A stretch of 34,810 nucleotides of DNA from the NCBI GenBank assembly GCA_002493945.1, contig DLAL01000052.1:1-34810 (forward strand). The letters run 5' to 3'. Made by a program: the position numbers and the translations under genes. Source of the DNA: Porphyromonadaceae bacterium UBA7048. Its GTDB lineage: Bacteria; Bacteroidota; Bacteroidia; Bacteroidales; Muribaculaceae. The stretch's first letter is position 1; each line of letters begins with the position of its first letter. Below, piece after piece: positions 23,624 to 32,227 of the stretch. Below the pieces are notes generated by a model, which was given only the letters and a program-made list of their open reading frames with translations, made no database searches and was not told the origin of the DNA.

Positions 23624-25135
23624 TCACTCCACGTCCACACCGTGGGGCGAGAAGGTGTCTTTCAGGCCGTTGAACGACAGCTCGCGGCTGATGACTTTCC
23701 CTTCGCGGTCGATGAGCACGTAGTGGGGGATGCCGTTGAATCTGAAGAGGTCGCGTAGACGGTTGATGTCGGACTGCGGCAGACGCCGGCAGTCCTCCCC
23801 GGCGAGATGGGCGGCTACATATTCGTCGTATGCCTGAGCCGGCGACTCTTCCTCGCCGGTGATGAAGATTATCTTGAAGCCGGGATTGTGGCGGTTGCGC
23901 TCCCGCTCGGCTGCGTGTACCTCGATGTCCCGGCGGCACGGGCCGCAGGTGGTGGCCCAGAAGTCGAGGAGAATCATTTTGCCGCTATAGGGTCCGATGA
24001 TGTCGCGCAGGAGCCGGCCGCGCTCGTCGTCGGGAATCTCGAATGTGGCGTATGCGTCGGTGAAGAAGTCTTTCAGCCCGCGGCAGACTGCCGGGTCGGT
24101 CAGCGCGCCTTTGGCGAAGATGGAGTCGAGAGCGGCCATCACGTCGGCTTCGGTGTAGTCTGACGGGTTGATCTGTTTGTAGTCGCTCAGGCAGGCCGCC
24201 GAGGCGCACTGCCACAGCAGAGGCACGCTGTCGGTGCCGGCGAATGTCCTGACAGCCTCGGCTTTGCGCACGACGTCAGAGACTATGGCGTCGAGGACTG
24301 TGCGTCCGCTGCCTTTGATGACAAGGGGCTGCTGATAGCCGGAGAAAGAACTGAACGCGAGGCGGTTCAGGAGGATGCCGATACTGGAGCACGAGAGGAG
24401 CCCGGCGTCATGATGCGCCATGGCGTCACGGATGGCGTCGAAGAACTCCGGTGTGACGGGTTCTTTCTGCGAAGTGCCGGAGGTGTCGCCGGGCGTGAGG
24501 GCGATGAAGCGGCGGTACATTTCGTAGTCGAGGATGTCGGTCAGATACCGTCCTTTGAGATCGGCTCTTATGAGTGCCTCGGCCTCAGGACAGGGATGTG
24601 AGGAGGCTATGTAGTCCTCGGCCCGGGCGAGATTGTGCAGGTAGTCGGCCTCGAGCTTCCGCAGGGCTGCCTGCGGCACACTGTCGTGTGCCAGCTTGTC
24701 GATATCGTTCCATCCCGGAGACGGCGCTCCGGCCAGCCCGCGGTTGATTTCGGCGAGGACGCCTGCGAACTGTACGACGGAATCCTTCTGTGCCCCCGGG
24801 CGGATGACCAGCTCAAGGGTGCGGCCCGGCTCAAGGTAGTAGTTCTGAAAGAGGCCTTCAATGCCGGTCAGGGAGACGTAGCCGGGGCAGACCATAGGCA
24901 CCGGGGCTTCGAACGAGCCGTCAGCGGCTATCGGGACCTGGATGGGAATCTGGGCGCCGTTGAGCGGATTGGTGTAGTAGAGCAGGAGATTGTCATACGT
25001 CGCCGAGGTGTCGCGCCGTTCGATGACGCCAGACACTACTGCGGCATCATTCTTCTCTAAGGATGATGCGGGCTGAGCGACTGAGGCAGCCGCCGCGAGT
25101 GCGGCCAATGTGATGATGGGGATGATTTTCTTCAT
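23624..25135 (-). CDS. TlpA-like thioredoxin-fold periplasmic protein
   Basis: Protein of 503 residues. Signal peptide (about 1-20, MKKIIPIITLAALAAAASVAQ). The N-terminal 130 residues look like the DUF4369-type beta domain often seen in Bacteroidetes thiol proteins, the middle is helical, and the C-terminal domain is thioredoxin-like with WATTCGPCR (Cys397, Cys400) and the cis-Pro region in GIPHYVLID. It probably reduces or isomerises disulfides in the periplasm. dsbD, which could supply electrons, lies two genes downstream on the same strand. A hairpin at 25159-25185 separates it from the upstream secreted-protein gene. Confidence 0.82.
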   Translation of the reverse strand: MKKIIPIITLAALAAAASVAQPASSLEKNDAAVVSGVIERRDTSATYDNLLLYYTNPLNGAQIPIQVPIAADGSFEAPVPMVCPGYVSLTGIEGLFQNYYLEPGRTLELVIRPGAQKDSVVQFAGVLAEINRGLAGAPSPGWNDIDKLAHDSVPQAALRKLEADYLHNLARAEDYIASSHPCPEAEALIRADLKGRYLTDILDYEMYRRFIALTPGDTSGTSQKEPVTPEFFDAIRDAMAHHDAGLLSCSSIGILLNRLAFSSFSGYQQPLVIKGSGRTVLDAIVSDVVRKAEAVRTFAGTDSVPLLWQCASAACLSDYKQINPSDYTEADVMAALDSIFAKGALTDPAVCRGLKDFFTDAYATFEIPDDERGRLLRDIIGPYSGKMILLDFWATTCGPCRRDIEVHAAERERNRHNPGFKIIFITGEEESPAQAYDEYVAAHLAGEDCRRLPQSDINRLRDLFRFNGIPHYVLIDREGKVISRELSFNGLKDTFSPHGVDVE

Positions 25136-25158
25136 GGCAGATTATGAATGACGGGAAA

Positions 25159-25185
25159 GCGCCCCGTCGGGTATGGACGGGGCGC
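25159..25185 (-). terminator. hairpin between the secreted-protein and TlpA-like genes
   Basis: Perfect 10-bp stem GCGCCCCGTC / GACGGGGCGC with a seven-base loop. On the minus strand only CTTTCCC follows, so it is a weak terminator or partial attenuator rather than a full stop. Confidence 0.5.
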
Positions 25186-25201
25186 GATGATGCGGTGTGC
25201 G

Positions 25202-27415
25202 TCAGCGTATGATGCGCTTGGCGGCAGTGCCGTCGGAGTACCGGATGACGTATACTCCGGCATTGGCCTGAGCCGGGTCGATGCGTCGGCCGCTGAGGTC
25301 GTAGACGCCCTTGACTGCGGCCGCTCCGGCGGCTGTGATGTCGGCTATGCCTGAAACCTCAGTCAGCGGTATGCTTATGCTGTGGCCGGGCGAGGAGATG
25401 GTGACATCGCCTTCGGCTACGACAGTGGCGGCGCTGTGCGTCAGGACGAGTTTGCTCATTATTTGCTGTCCTGTGGGCTTGACGGAGTACTCGACGCCTT
25501 CCGGCACAGTGACGGTGAGCTTGTCCGGGTCAGCGTAAGCGTAATAGCTCAGGAAGTCAATTTCCACGGGCGTTCCGTCGGCTGGCAGCTCGATGGCCCC
25601 GCACTCGGTCGACAGCCAGGGATACTCGGCTTCGAGGCAGATGGCGAAGGCGTTGTACATATCGCCTTCTTCACCAGTGATGGCGCAGATAGGCATCAAC
25701 GATGTGCCGACGCGGTCCAGAATATTATTTTCTTTGAAGAGATATCCGTGGCACATATAGTCAGGATTGGGATAGCACGACTGCTTGGGAGCGAAGTACT
25801 CGACAGCGTCACTGTTGAAGCCGGTGAGCATCACGATATAGGCCGGAGTCTCTTCGGTAGCCTTTATCGTCACGGGGGTGTCGAATTTGAACGGAAGCAC
25901 CATGTCGCCGCGGCGGCCGGAGTACTCTGCGATGACGTCAGACGCCTTGCAGACAGCCTTGGCTACGGGTTCTTCATCGCCGTAGAACTCGTAGGAGTCG
26001 GGGAGCGCGTAGAACGCAAGAGTGAATTCTGCTTCAGGGCTTATCTGACCGTAAGCCATCACGTGTGCGCTGTTGACCACGAGCGGTTCTTCTGCAGGAT
26101 ATATGAAGTTGATGATGCCTGTGAGCTTCGAGTATTCACCTTCTTCGGGTTCGTCGCCCTGATATGTGTATTCCTTGAGCCACCAGAGGTCAGTATTCTT
26201 GTTGTGGCCGAAAATCGGGCAGTTGTAGTCTCCGACTTCCTCATAGTCCACGGTGACGTGGGTGATGAGGTCGCGGTGTATCGGGAAGGGGTATACACCG
26301 ACCCGGACACGGTCGTTTTCGGAACTGTATTCCGGAGCACCGCCGGCGAAGAATCCTGCTGTGGCGGCGGTGAAGCTGGCGTCGAGAGCCCCTTCCTTCG
26401 ATGCCGTCAGGACGGGATTGGCTTTGCGGTTCGACGGACAGTTGACTCTGTCGTCGTGAGCCGGCATATAAGTCACTGTAAGTCCGTCGGCATCCCCTCC
26501 GGTGAGTGTGTCGAACGATTCGGGGTCGGTGTAAGACCATGTGTAAGTGGCATCAGGATCCCAGGGACTCATATTGGTCCATGTGATAGGCGTATTCACG
26601 GGAAGGAAGCCCATGTCGACTCCGAAACATCCCATTCCGATAGTACCGTCAGTACCGCTGTATAGGATTTCGAACGGTTCCATGTAGGAGATGTCCTCAA
26701 GGACAGGCTTGCCCACGGAGACGGCGTCAATAAGGACGACGTTGCCTTCGGGACCGACAAAACGGAATGCGAACTGCGTCTTCTTGCCTGCGAAGGCAGA
26801 GATGTCCGCCACGTGTTTCTCGGGTGCTGTCATCTGGCTGTACATCATGTCCTCGAACGATGTCTCGCGGTATTTCTCCGCGCCGCTGAAGAGGCGTGTC
26901 CAGTCCTCGTCGCCTTCGGCACGGGCCAGTACCTCGAAGTCGCTCGCCTGTACGCGGTCGCCGACGTAGTCGTATTCAATCCAGTCGACATTGTCAAGCG
27001 AGAAGAAGTATATTGGCGAGTAGTAAGCGTAGAAGTCAAGCTCTTCGCCTGCTGCGACTTCGACAGCCGGCGAGATGAGCCACTCGTCGCAGCCGTCCGT
27101 GTATGTCAGATAGGCGCCCATGCAGGTGGTGCCTTCTGCGGCAGGCACGTCAGAGTATCCGTGGGTGGCTTTCCAGCTGTCGGCGCGGTCTACTTTGTTC
27201 TGCAGGGTCCAGCCTTCGGGAATCCATTCGGCATTCTCGCCGTCCCAGCCTTCGAATCCTTCGAATAATGTGTACTCGGAGGGGTCGGCGAATGAGGGAG
27301 CGCTGCGGCGCACTTTCATAGGAGCTTTCATCGAGCGCGACGGACGGCGGTCGTCGATGCGGCGCATGCCGCCTCTGACGGTCTCGAAGACGCCGGGAGC
27401 GAGCGTGCGGGTCAC
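25202..27415 (-). CDS. large secreted protein with adhesin-type domain and C-terminal sorting-like tail, 5' end frameshifted
   Basis: About 737 residues are open in this frame, whose first start-like codon is GTG at 27415. The N-terminal region (EGFEGWDG onward, with ADSWKATHGYSD and DEWLISPAVEV) looks like a choice-of-anchor/cleaved-adhesin jelly-roll domain; several beta-rich repeats follow; the last 30 residues (GVYDLSGRRI, NAGVYVIRYSDG) resemble a type IX secretion C-terminal domain. Such a protein needs a signal peptide, yet none is in this frame. A good one, MKQHLLTAICLTAAVS, starts at 27546 in a different frame and hits a stop at 27481-27483. The present frame stays open through that region without an ATG (GPVEPEALYRAAAP follows the junction), so a single-base frameshift has split the gene. 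It may be a true mutation, phase variation or an assembly error. Confidence 0.72.
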   Translation of the reverse strand: MTRTLAPGVFETVRGGMRRIDDRRPSRSMKAPMKVRRSAPSFADPSEYTLFEGFEGWDGENAEWIPEGWTLQNKVDRADSWKATHGYSDVPAAEGTTCMGAYLTYTDGCDEWLISPAVEVAAGEELDFYAYYSPIYFFSLDNVDWIEYDYVGDRVQASDFEVLARAEGDEDWTRLFSGAEKYRETSFEDMMYSQMTAPEKHVADISAFAGKKTQFAFRFVGPEGNVVLIDAVSVGKPVLEDISYMEPFEILYSGTDGTIGMGCFGVDMGFLPVNTPITWTNMSPWDPDATYTWSYTDPESFDTLTGGDADGLTVTYMPAHDDRVNCPSNRKANPVLTASKEGALDASFTAATAGFFAGGAPEYSSENDRVRVGVYPFPIHRDLITHVTVDYEEVGDYNCPIFGHNKNTDLWWLKEYTYQGDEPEEGEYSKLTGIINFIYPAEEPLVVNSAHVMAYGQISPEAEFTLAFYALPDSYEFYGDEEPVAKAVCKASDVIAEYSGRRGDMVLPFKFDTPVTIKATEETPAYIVMLTGFNSDAVEYFAPKQSCYPNPDYMCHGYLFKENNILDRVGTSLMPICAITGEEGDMYNAFAICLEAEYPWLSTECGAIELPADGTPVEIDFLSYYAYADPDKLTVTVPEGVEYSVKPTGQQIMSKLVLTHSAATVVAEGDVTISSPGHSISIPLTEVSGIADITAAGAAAVKGVYDLSGRRIDPAQANAGVYVIRYSDGTAAKRIIR

Positions 27416-27457
27416 TTCGCCGGTCTTTACTTTAAGTACGGGATGTGCTGGAGCTGC

Positions 27458-27490
27458 GGCCCTGTAGAGCGCTTCGGGCTCTACAGGGCC
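27458..27490. repeat. 13-bp perfect inverted repeat at the frameshift site
   Basis: GGCCCTGTAGAGC and GCTCTACAGGGCC surround a seven-base loop. The repeat lies exactly where the signal-peptide frame ends and the body frame would take over; the stop codon ending the signal-peptide frame is inside one arm. No T-run follows, so it is not an ordinary terminator. Confidence 0.7.
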
Positions 27491-27546
27491 GCCGAAAGGC
27501 TTACGGCAGCAGTAAGGCAGATAGCAGTGAGTAAATGTTGTTTCAT
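27481..27546 (-). pseudogene. out-of-frame signal peptide of the secreted protein
   Basis: ATG at 27546 opens 21 codons (MKQHLLTAICLTAAVS then LSAAL) and a TAG. Charge, hydrophobic core and small residues at the end are those of a Sec signal peptide. A promoter lies upstream at 27604-27634. Moving to the frame one base back would join it to the 25202-27415 body. Confidence 0.68.
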
Positions 27547-27603
27547 CTGATTAGAATGGTTGATTGTGGAAATAAATACGGCAGATATTATCGATATATG
27601 ATG

Positions 27604-27634
27604 CAAATGTAGCCTAAATTTTTACATTGTGCAA
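27604..27634 (-). promoter_or_regulatory. promoter of the secreted-protein gene
   Basis: On the minus strand TTGC (27634-27631), 19 bases, then TACATTTG (27611-27604). A second TACATTTG lies at 27654-27647 but lacks a -33 box. Confidence 0.6.
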
Positions 27635-27644
27635 GATTTAGGCT
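27611..27644. repeat. operator-like inverted repeat over the promoter
   Basis: AGCCTAAAT (27611-27619) and ATTTAGGCT (27636-27644) are perfect 9-base arms, 16 bases apart, spanning the -33 to -7 spacer. The layout suits a dimeric regulator that would block or modulate the promoter at 27604-27634. It could instead be a terminator remnant for the epimerase gene. Confidence 0.5.
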
Positions 27645-27681
27645 GCCAAATGTAAAAAAAGTGTGTGGAATAGGACCGGAA

Positions 27682-28743
27682 CTATATTTTATAGAACTCC
27701 TTGTACCAGCGTGCGAAGCGGCGCAGGCCTTCGCGCAGGGGCGTGGAGGGGCGGAAGCCGAAGTCGCGCTCCAGGGCAGAGGTGTCGGCGTAGGTGACGG
27801 GGACATCGCCGGGCTGCATGGGCACGAGCTGCTTGTGGGCCTCGAAGTCGTAGTCGGCCGGGAGGACGCCGGCGGCGATGAGTTCTTCCTGAAGGATGCG
27901 GACGAAGTCGAGCAGATTCTCCGGCGTGCTGTTGCCGATGTTGTAGATGGCGTATGGCGGCACGGGGAGTCCGTCGTCGCCGTTGCGGCGCTCGGGCGCT
28001 TTCCTGAGTATGCGTATCACGGCCTCGACGATGTCGTCGATGTAGGTGAAGTCGCGCCGGCAGTTGCCGTAGTTGAAGATGCTGATGGTGTCGCCGCGCA
28101 GGAGCTTGTCGGTGAATCCGAAGTAGGCCATGTCGGGGCGTCCGGCCGGTCCGTAGACGGTGAAGAAGCGCAGGCCGGTCGAGGGGATGTTGTAGAGCTT
28201 GGCGTAGGCGTGGGCCATGAGTTCGTTGCTCTTCTTAGTGGCGGCGTAGAGCGACACGGGATTGTCCACCTTGTCGTCGGTGGAGTAGGGGACTTTGGTG
28301 TTCGAGCCGTAGACCGACGAACTCGACGCGTAGACGAAGTGGCGCACTCCCTCGCGGCCGTTGTCGTAGGAATGGCGGCATGCTTCGAGAAGATTGTAGA
28401 ATCCGATGAGATTGGACTCCACGTAGGAGTCGGGGTTGGTGATGGAGTGGCGTACGCCGGCCTGGGCGGCAAGGTTCACCACGATCTCGGGCCGGAATTC
28501 GTCGAAGAGGCGGTCGACGAGCGCTTTGTCGGCTATGTTGCCGTGCACGAATGTCCACGTGGAGCCGGGGTGACGTTCGGCCGCGGCTGCGACCTCGGCC
28601 AGGCGGTACTCCTTGATGGCCGGGTCATAGTAGTCGTTCAGGCTGTCGATGCCCAGCACGGATATGTTTTCTTCGGAGTCGAGGAGAGCTTTGGCGAGGT
28701 TGGCTCCGATGAAACCCGCAGCTCCTGTTATAAGAATTTTCAT
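27682..28743 (-). CDS. NAD-dependent epimerase, probable UDP-glucuronate 4-epimerase
   Basis: Protein of 353 residues. Extended short-chain dehydrogenase fold: NAD loop GAAGFIGAN (7-15), DSLNDYYDP as in UDP-glucuronate epimerases, catalytic SSSVYG and Y-x3-K in SLYAATKK, then RFFTVYGPAGRPDMA typical of this subgroup. It interconverts UDP-glucuronate and UDP-galacturonate for capsule or other surface glycans. The gene follows ugd by 21 bases, and Ugd makes its substrate, which strengthens the call. Confidence 0.88.
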   Translation of the reverse strand: MKILITGAAGFIGANLAKALLDSEENISVLGIDSLNDYYDPAIKEYRLAEVAAAAERHPGSTWTFVHGNIADKALVDRLFDEFRPEIVVNLAAQAGVRHSITNPDSYVESNLIGFYNLLEACRHSYDNGREGVRHFVYASSSSVYGSNTKVPYSTDDKVDNPVSLYAATKKSNELMAHAYAKLYNIPSTGLRFFTVYGPAGRPDMAYFGFTDKLLRGDTISIFNYGNCRRDFTYIDDIVEAVIRILRKAPERRNGDDGLPVPPYAIYNIGNSTPENLLDFVRILQEELIAAGVLPADYDFEAHKQLVPMQPGDVPVTYADTSALERDFGFRPSTPLREGLRRFARWYKEFYKI

Positions 28744-28764
28744 GAACGTTCTGCTATTTAGGGA

Positions 28765-30078
28765 TTAGTCGCGGCGGAATATGTCGCGTGTGTACACTTT
28801 GTCGGCCACGTCTTCAAGACACGGGTCGTAGCGGTTGGCCACGATGGCCTGCGAGAGGGCCTTGAACCGGTCGAGGTCGTTGACTACGAGGCTTCCGAAG
28901 AATGTGGTGCCGTCGTCAAGCGTCGGCTCGTAGATTATGACCTGAGCGCCCTTGGCCTTGATGCGCTTCATCACGCCCTGGATGGACGACTGGCGGAAGT
29001 TGTCGCTGTTCGACTTCATCGTCAGGCGGTATACGCCGACGACGCATGTCGACTCGGCAGCGGCGTCGTAGCGGCTGTTGGCGGCGTAGTAGCCTGCTTT
29101 GCGGAGCACCTGGTCGGCGATGAAGTCCTTGCGCGTGCGGTTGCTCTCGACGATGGCGCTCATCATGTTCTGGGGCACGTCGGCGTAGTTGGCCAGCAGC
29201 TGCTTGGCGTCCTTGGGGAGGCAGTAGCCGCCGTAGCCGAAGGACGGGTTGTTGTAGTGGCTGCCTATGCGCGGGTCCAGTCCTATGCCCTCGATGATGT
29301 CGCGTGAGTCGAGGCCCTTGACTTCGGCATAGGTGTCCAGCTCGTTGAAGTAGCTCACGCGCAGCGCCAGGTAGGTGTTGGCGAAGAGTTTCACGGCCTC
29401 GGCTTCCTTGATGCCCATGTAGAGGGTGGGGATGTCCTCCCTGACGGCGCCCTGCTTGAGCAGGGCGGCGAAGGTGTGCGCGGCCTCCTCCATGCGGCCG
29501 ATGTCGGTGACAGCGCGGATGGCGGCGTTCTCCTCGGCGAACTCGGTCCGGTCCATGATTTTGGGCACGCCGGCTATGATGCGCGAGGGATAGAGGTTGT
29601 CGTACAGCGCCTTGCTCTCGCGGAGGAATTCGGGGAAGAAGAGGAGGTTGAACTGCCGGGCGCCCTGGGCGGCGTATTTCACATAGAGGCTGCGGCAGTA
29701 GCCCACGGGGATGGTGGACTTGATGACCATCACGGCGTCGGGGTTGACGCTCAGCACCAGGTCGATGACGTCCTCGATGCAGTGGGTGTCGAAGAAGTTC
29801 TTCACCGGGTCGTAGTTGGTGGGTGCGGCGATGACCACGAAGTCGGCGTTGCGGTATGCCCCGGCGGCGTCGAGTGTGGCCGTCAGGTCAAGCTCCTTCT
29901 CGGCGAGGTACTTCTCTATGTATTCGTCCTGAATGGGAGAGCGCCGGCTGTTGATGAGGTCGACCTTCTCCGGGACTATGTCGACGGCCGTGACATGGTT
30001 GTGCTGGGCCAGGAGCGTGGCTATGCTCAGCCCTACGTAGCCTGTTCCGGCAACCGCTATGTTGTATTTCGGTTTCAT
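28765..30078 (-). CDS. ugd: UDP-glucose 6-dehydrogenase
   Basis: Protein of 437 residues. N-terminal NAD loop GTGYVGLS (11-18), central domain with KLFANTYLALRVSYFNELD, catalytic Cys286 in GYGGYCLPKD, and the C-terminal UDP-binding domain. It oxidises UDP-glucose to UDP-glucuronate with two NAD. It resembles the shorter Ugd type common in gut Bacteroidetes and enterics. A CGAAGTTA (minus: TAACTTCG, one mismatch to the -7 box) at 30118-30125 may be its promoter. Confidence 0.9.
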   Translation of the reverse strand: MKPKYNIAVAGTGYVGLSIATLLAQHNHVTAVDIVPEKVDLINSRRSPIQDEYIEKYLAEKELDLTATLDAAGAYRNADFVVIAAPTNYDPVKNFFDTHCIEDVIDLVLSVNPDAVMVIKSTIPVGYCRSLYVKYAAQGARQFNLLFFPEFLRESKALYDNLYPSRIIAGVPKIMDRTEFAEENAAIRAVTDIGRMEEAAHTFAALLKQGAVREDIPTLYMGIKEAEAVKLFANTYLALRVSYFNELDTYAEVKGLDSRDIIEGIGLDPRIGSHYNNPSFGYGGYCLPKDAKQLLANYADVPQNMMSAIVESNRTRKDFIADQVLRKAGYYAANSRYDAAAESTCVVGVYRLTMKSNSDNFRQSSIQGVMKRIKAKGAQVIIYEPTLDDGTTFFGSLVVNDLDRFKALSQAIVANRYDPCLEDVADKVYTRDIFRRD

Positions 30079-30117
30079 TATTCAGGTATTAAGGGCAATC
30101 CGGATTGATTGCAGTTG

Positions 30118-30125
30118 CGAAGTTA
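30118..30125 (-). promoter_or_regulatory. possible -7 box of ugd
   Basis: TAACTTCG on the minus strand has one mismatch to TAnnTTTG, about 40 bases before the ATG. No -33 box is evident. Confidence 0.25.
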
Positions 30126-30160
30126 CTGAAAATTTTTTATGTAGCGCCGTTTTTGCGCCG

Positions 30161-31678
30161 TCAATACTGCTGCCGTCGGGCTTCGCTGTCGGCTGCCGAG
30201 AGCAGGGCTTCGGGGGGCGCTATCAGGTAAAGCCGCTTCCGGGCGCGCGTCACGGCGGTGTAGAGCCATCGGTAGAGACTCATGCCGAGGGCGTCGTCGG
30301 GGATGTACGACAGGTCGACGAACACGTTGTCCCACTGTCCGCCCTGCGCCTTGTGGCAGGTGACTGCGTAGGCGTACTTGACCAGCAGTGCGTTCCAGTA
30401 GGGGTCGGTGCGGAGACTCTTGAGACGGTCGTCGACAGGTACGTCGCCGTAGCGCTCGTTGTCGCCCAGGACGCTGTAATAGAGATTGTTCCACATCTCT
30501 CGCGACATGGTGGCCTCGGGATCGGCGAGGGTGTCGAGTATTATTTTGGCGGTGAATACGGGCGCTTCGGCTTCTTCGCCCTCACTGACGGCTGAAGTCC
30601 CGGCGCCTCCGGCCGACGACAGCTCGAGCTCGACGTCGGCGAAGCGTATGCCGTAGCGTACCTCCGTGCCGATGACGCGGCGCACGCTGAGGATGTCGCC
30701 GTTGGCCACGAAGTCGAGGCCCTTGACCTTCTTGGTGAAGTAGTGGTTGCGCGCCACGATGAGGAGGTCGCCGGCGGTGAGTTCTTCCTCGCGGTAGAGC
30801 ACCTCGGTGCGGATTCCGGCGTTGTACTCGGCGGCGCGGCGGTTGCTGCGCGTGATGAGTATGGTGTCGGCCACGCCCGCGGGGCTGCTGTCGTAGGCCT
30901 GCGATATCATCTCGGGGAGGTCTTCACCCTCGACTATGACCACGTCGTCGAATCCGGCGGTGCGGAGTCTGGGGACGGGCAGAGGCGCTCCTTCGGCAAG
31001 CGAGGCTATGCGCGCCATGGCGCGGCGCAGGCGTGTGGCGTTGTAGAGTATGCCCGAATCCGCCGCCTGACGGGCCGTCTCGGTGAGTGTGGCGCGTGTC
31101 ACTTTCAGTCCGAGGCGCCGCAGCACGTCGGGCTCCATGGCCACGGAGCGCTCGTTGCCCACGGGAGGCAGCTGGGCCGTGTCGCCTATGAGGATGAGGC
31201 GGCAGTTGTCGCCTGCATAGACGTAGGTGATGAGGTCCTCCAGGAGATTGGAGCTGTCGCCGTCCTGTCCGGCTATCATCGAGGCTTCGTCGACGATGAA
31301 CACGGCATCCTTGTAGCGGTTCTCGGCAGGCAGCGGCGGAGCGTAGACGCCGGGAGCGGCGCCGGGATTGTGGCGGTATATCTTGCGGTGGATGGTGAAG
31401 GCCGGATGTCCGGCTGAGTTGGCGCTGAACACCTTGGCGGCGCGGCCGGTGGGAGCCAGGAGCACGGCTTCGCGCCTGTACATCCCCAGGGTGCGCACCA
31501 GCGCGCCGGTGAGCGATGTCTTGCCGGTGCCGGCGTAGCCGTTGAGGATGAACACGCTCTCGGGGCGCGCCTCGGGCGAGCAGAAGCGTGCGAGGGCGGC
31601 CACGACCTGTACCTGCTGGTCGTTGGCGCGGTAGGGAAGTGCCAGAAGCACTTCGGCGGCGAATTCCTTGGGGTCCAT
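30161..31678 (-). CDS. RecD-like DNA helicase (AAA / UvrD-like C-terminal domain)
   Basis: Protein of 505 residues starting MDPKEFAAE. Walker A is NGYAGTGKTS (about 45), motif Ia LLAPTGRAAKV, Walker B VFIVDEASM, motif III LIGDTAQLPPVG, and the C-terminal helicase block YAVTCHKAQGGQWDNVFVDL with LYTAVTRARKRLYL. This is the RecD2/Dda-like superfamily 1B core lacking the long N-terminus of RecD2, so it probably acts alone in replication or repair. Upstream in-frame codons to 31864 overlap the lipoprotein gene and are rejected. Confidence 0.87.
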   Translation of the reverse strand: MDPKEFAAEVLLALPYRANDQQVQVVAALARFCSPEARPESVFILNGYAGTGKTSLTGALVRTLGMYRREAVLLAPTGRAAKVFSANSAGHPAFTIHRKIYRHNPGAAPGVYAPPLPAENRYKDAVFIVDEASMIAGQDGDSSNLLEDLITYVYAGDNCRLILIGDTAQLPPVGNERSVAMEPDVLRRLGLKVTRATLTETARQAADSGILYNATRLRRAMARIASLAEGAPLPVPRLRTAGFDDVVIVEGEDLPEMISQAYDSSPAGVADTILITRSNRRAAEYNAGIRTEVLYREEELTAGDLLIVARNHYFTKKVKGLDFVANGDILSVRRVIGTEVRYGIRFADVELELSSAGGAGTSAVSEGEEAEAPVFTAKIILDTLADPEATMSREMWNNLYYSVLGDNERYGDVPVDDRLKSLRTDPYWNALLVKYAYAVTCHKAQGGQWDNVFVDLSYIPDDALGMSLYRWLYTAVTRARKRLYLIAPPEALLSAADSEARRQQY

Positions 31679-31689
31679 CGGCTCGGAGT

Positions 31690-32112
31690 TCAGCGGCGGT
31701 TGTAGCGTGCCAGTTCGCTGTTGTAGCGGTCGACCTCGGCGTATGCTTTGCGGTTGGCCTCGTCGAGCAGTCCGTCGCTGTCGGCCTGATAGAGTGCCGA
31801 CCCTATGGTGAAGAGATAGCCGAAGCGCTCCATATAGTCCTCGTCGTGCACGAGGCGGCTCCACTCGTCGGGACGGTCAGCCTCGGGAGTCGCCGCCACG
31901 GCCTTGTTTTTGTCGATGAGGTACTGGAGGATGGCTATGTTCTGCTGTATCATGGAGCTGTAGTCTTCCTGTGTGAGCTGCTGGCGCCGGTCAATCTGCT
32001 CGGCCAGCTTCTGGCAGAGTCCGGCGTCGTAGGTCGGGGCGGAATGGCCGCAGGAAGCGACGCACAGCAGCGCTGCTGCAAGGACGGATATGTAAAATCG
32101 GTTCTTTTTCAT
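31690..32112 (-). CDS. small predicted lipoprotein
   Basis: Protein of 140 residues. Signal peptide with lipobox CVASC (lipidated Cys21), then a mostly helical, charged domain (QKLAEQIDRRQQLTQEDYSSMIQQ; AYAEVDRYNSEL). No known domain recognised. The gene lies 11 bases before the RecD-like helicase gene, so they may be co-transcribed though the functions look unrelated. It is divergent from trmD. Confidence 0.75.
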   Translation of the reverse strand: MKKNRFYISVLAAALLCVASCGHSAPTYDAGLCQKLAEQIDRRQQLTQEDYSSMIQQNIAILQYLIDKNKAVAATPEADRPDEWSRLVHDEDYMERFGYLFTIGSALYQADSDGLLDEANRKAYAEVDRYNSELARYNRR

Positions 32113-32179
32113 CTCAGAGATATAACCGATGCGAGGTGCCGAATGTTGCGCCGCTGCTCGTCGGTTGAGAAAAAATGAT

Positions 32180-32187
32180 TAACTTTG
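32180..32187 (+). promoter_or_regulatory. -7 box of trmD
   Basis: TAACTTTG matches the -7 consensus, 40 bases ahead of the trmD ATG. A proper -33 TTTG is not seen at 18-20 bases upstream. Confidence 0.45.
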
Positions 32188-32227
32188 CAGCTGCGAATTT
32201 ACGAAATATTTCTGAAAGAAAAGTACT

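Noticed and set aside
25382..26665. 427-codon plus-strand open frame
   Set aside because: Antisense to the secreted protein, which has recognisable domains.
27481..27510. Programmed -1 ribosomal frameshift in the secreted-protein gene
   Set aside because: The direction of shift and a hairpin fit, but there is no X-XXY-YYZ slippery sequence ahead of the hairpin.
27661..28761. 366-codon plus-strand open frame
   Set aside because: Antisense shadow of the epimerase gene.
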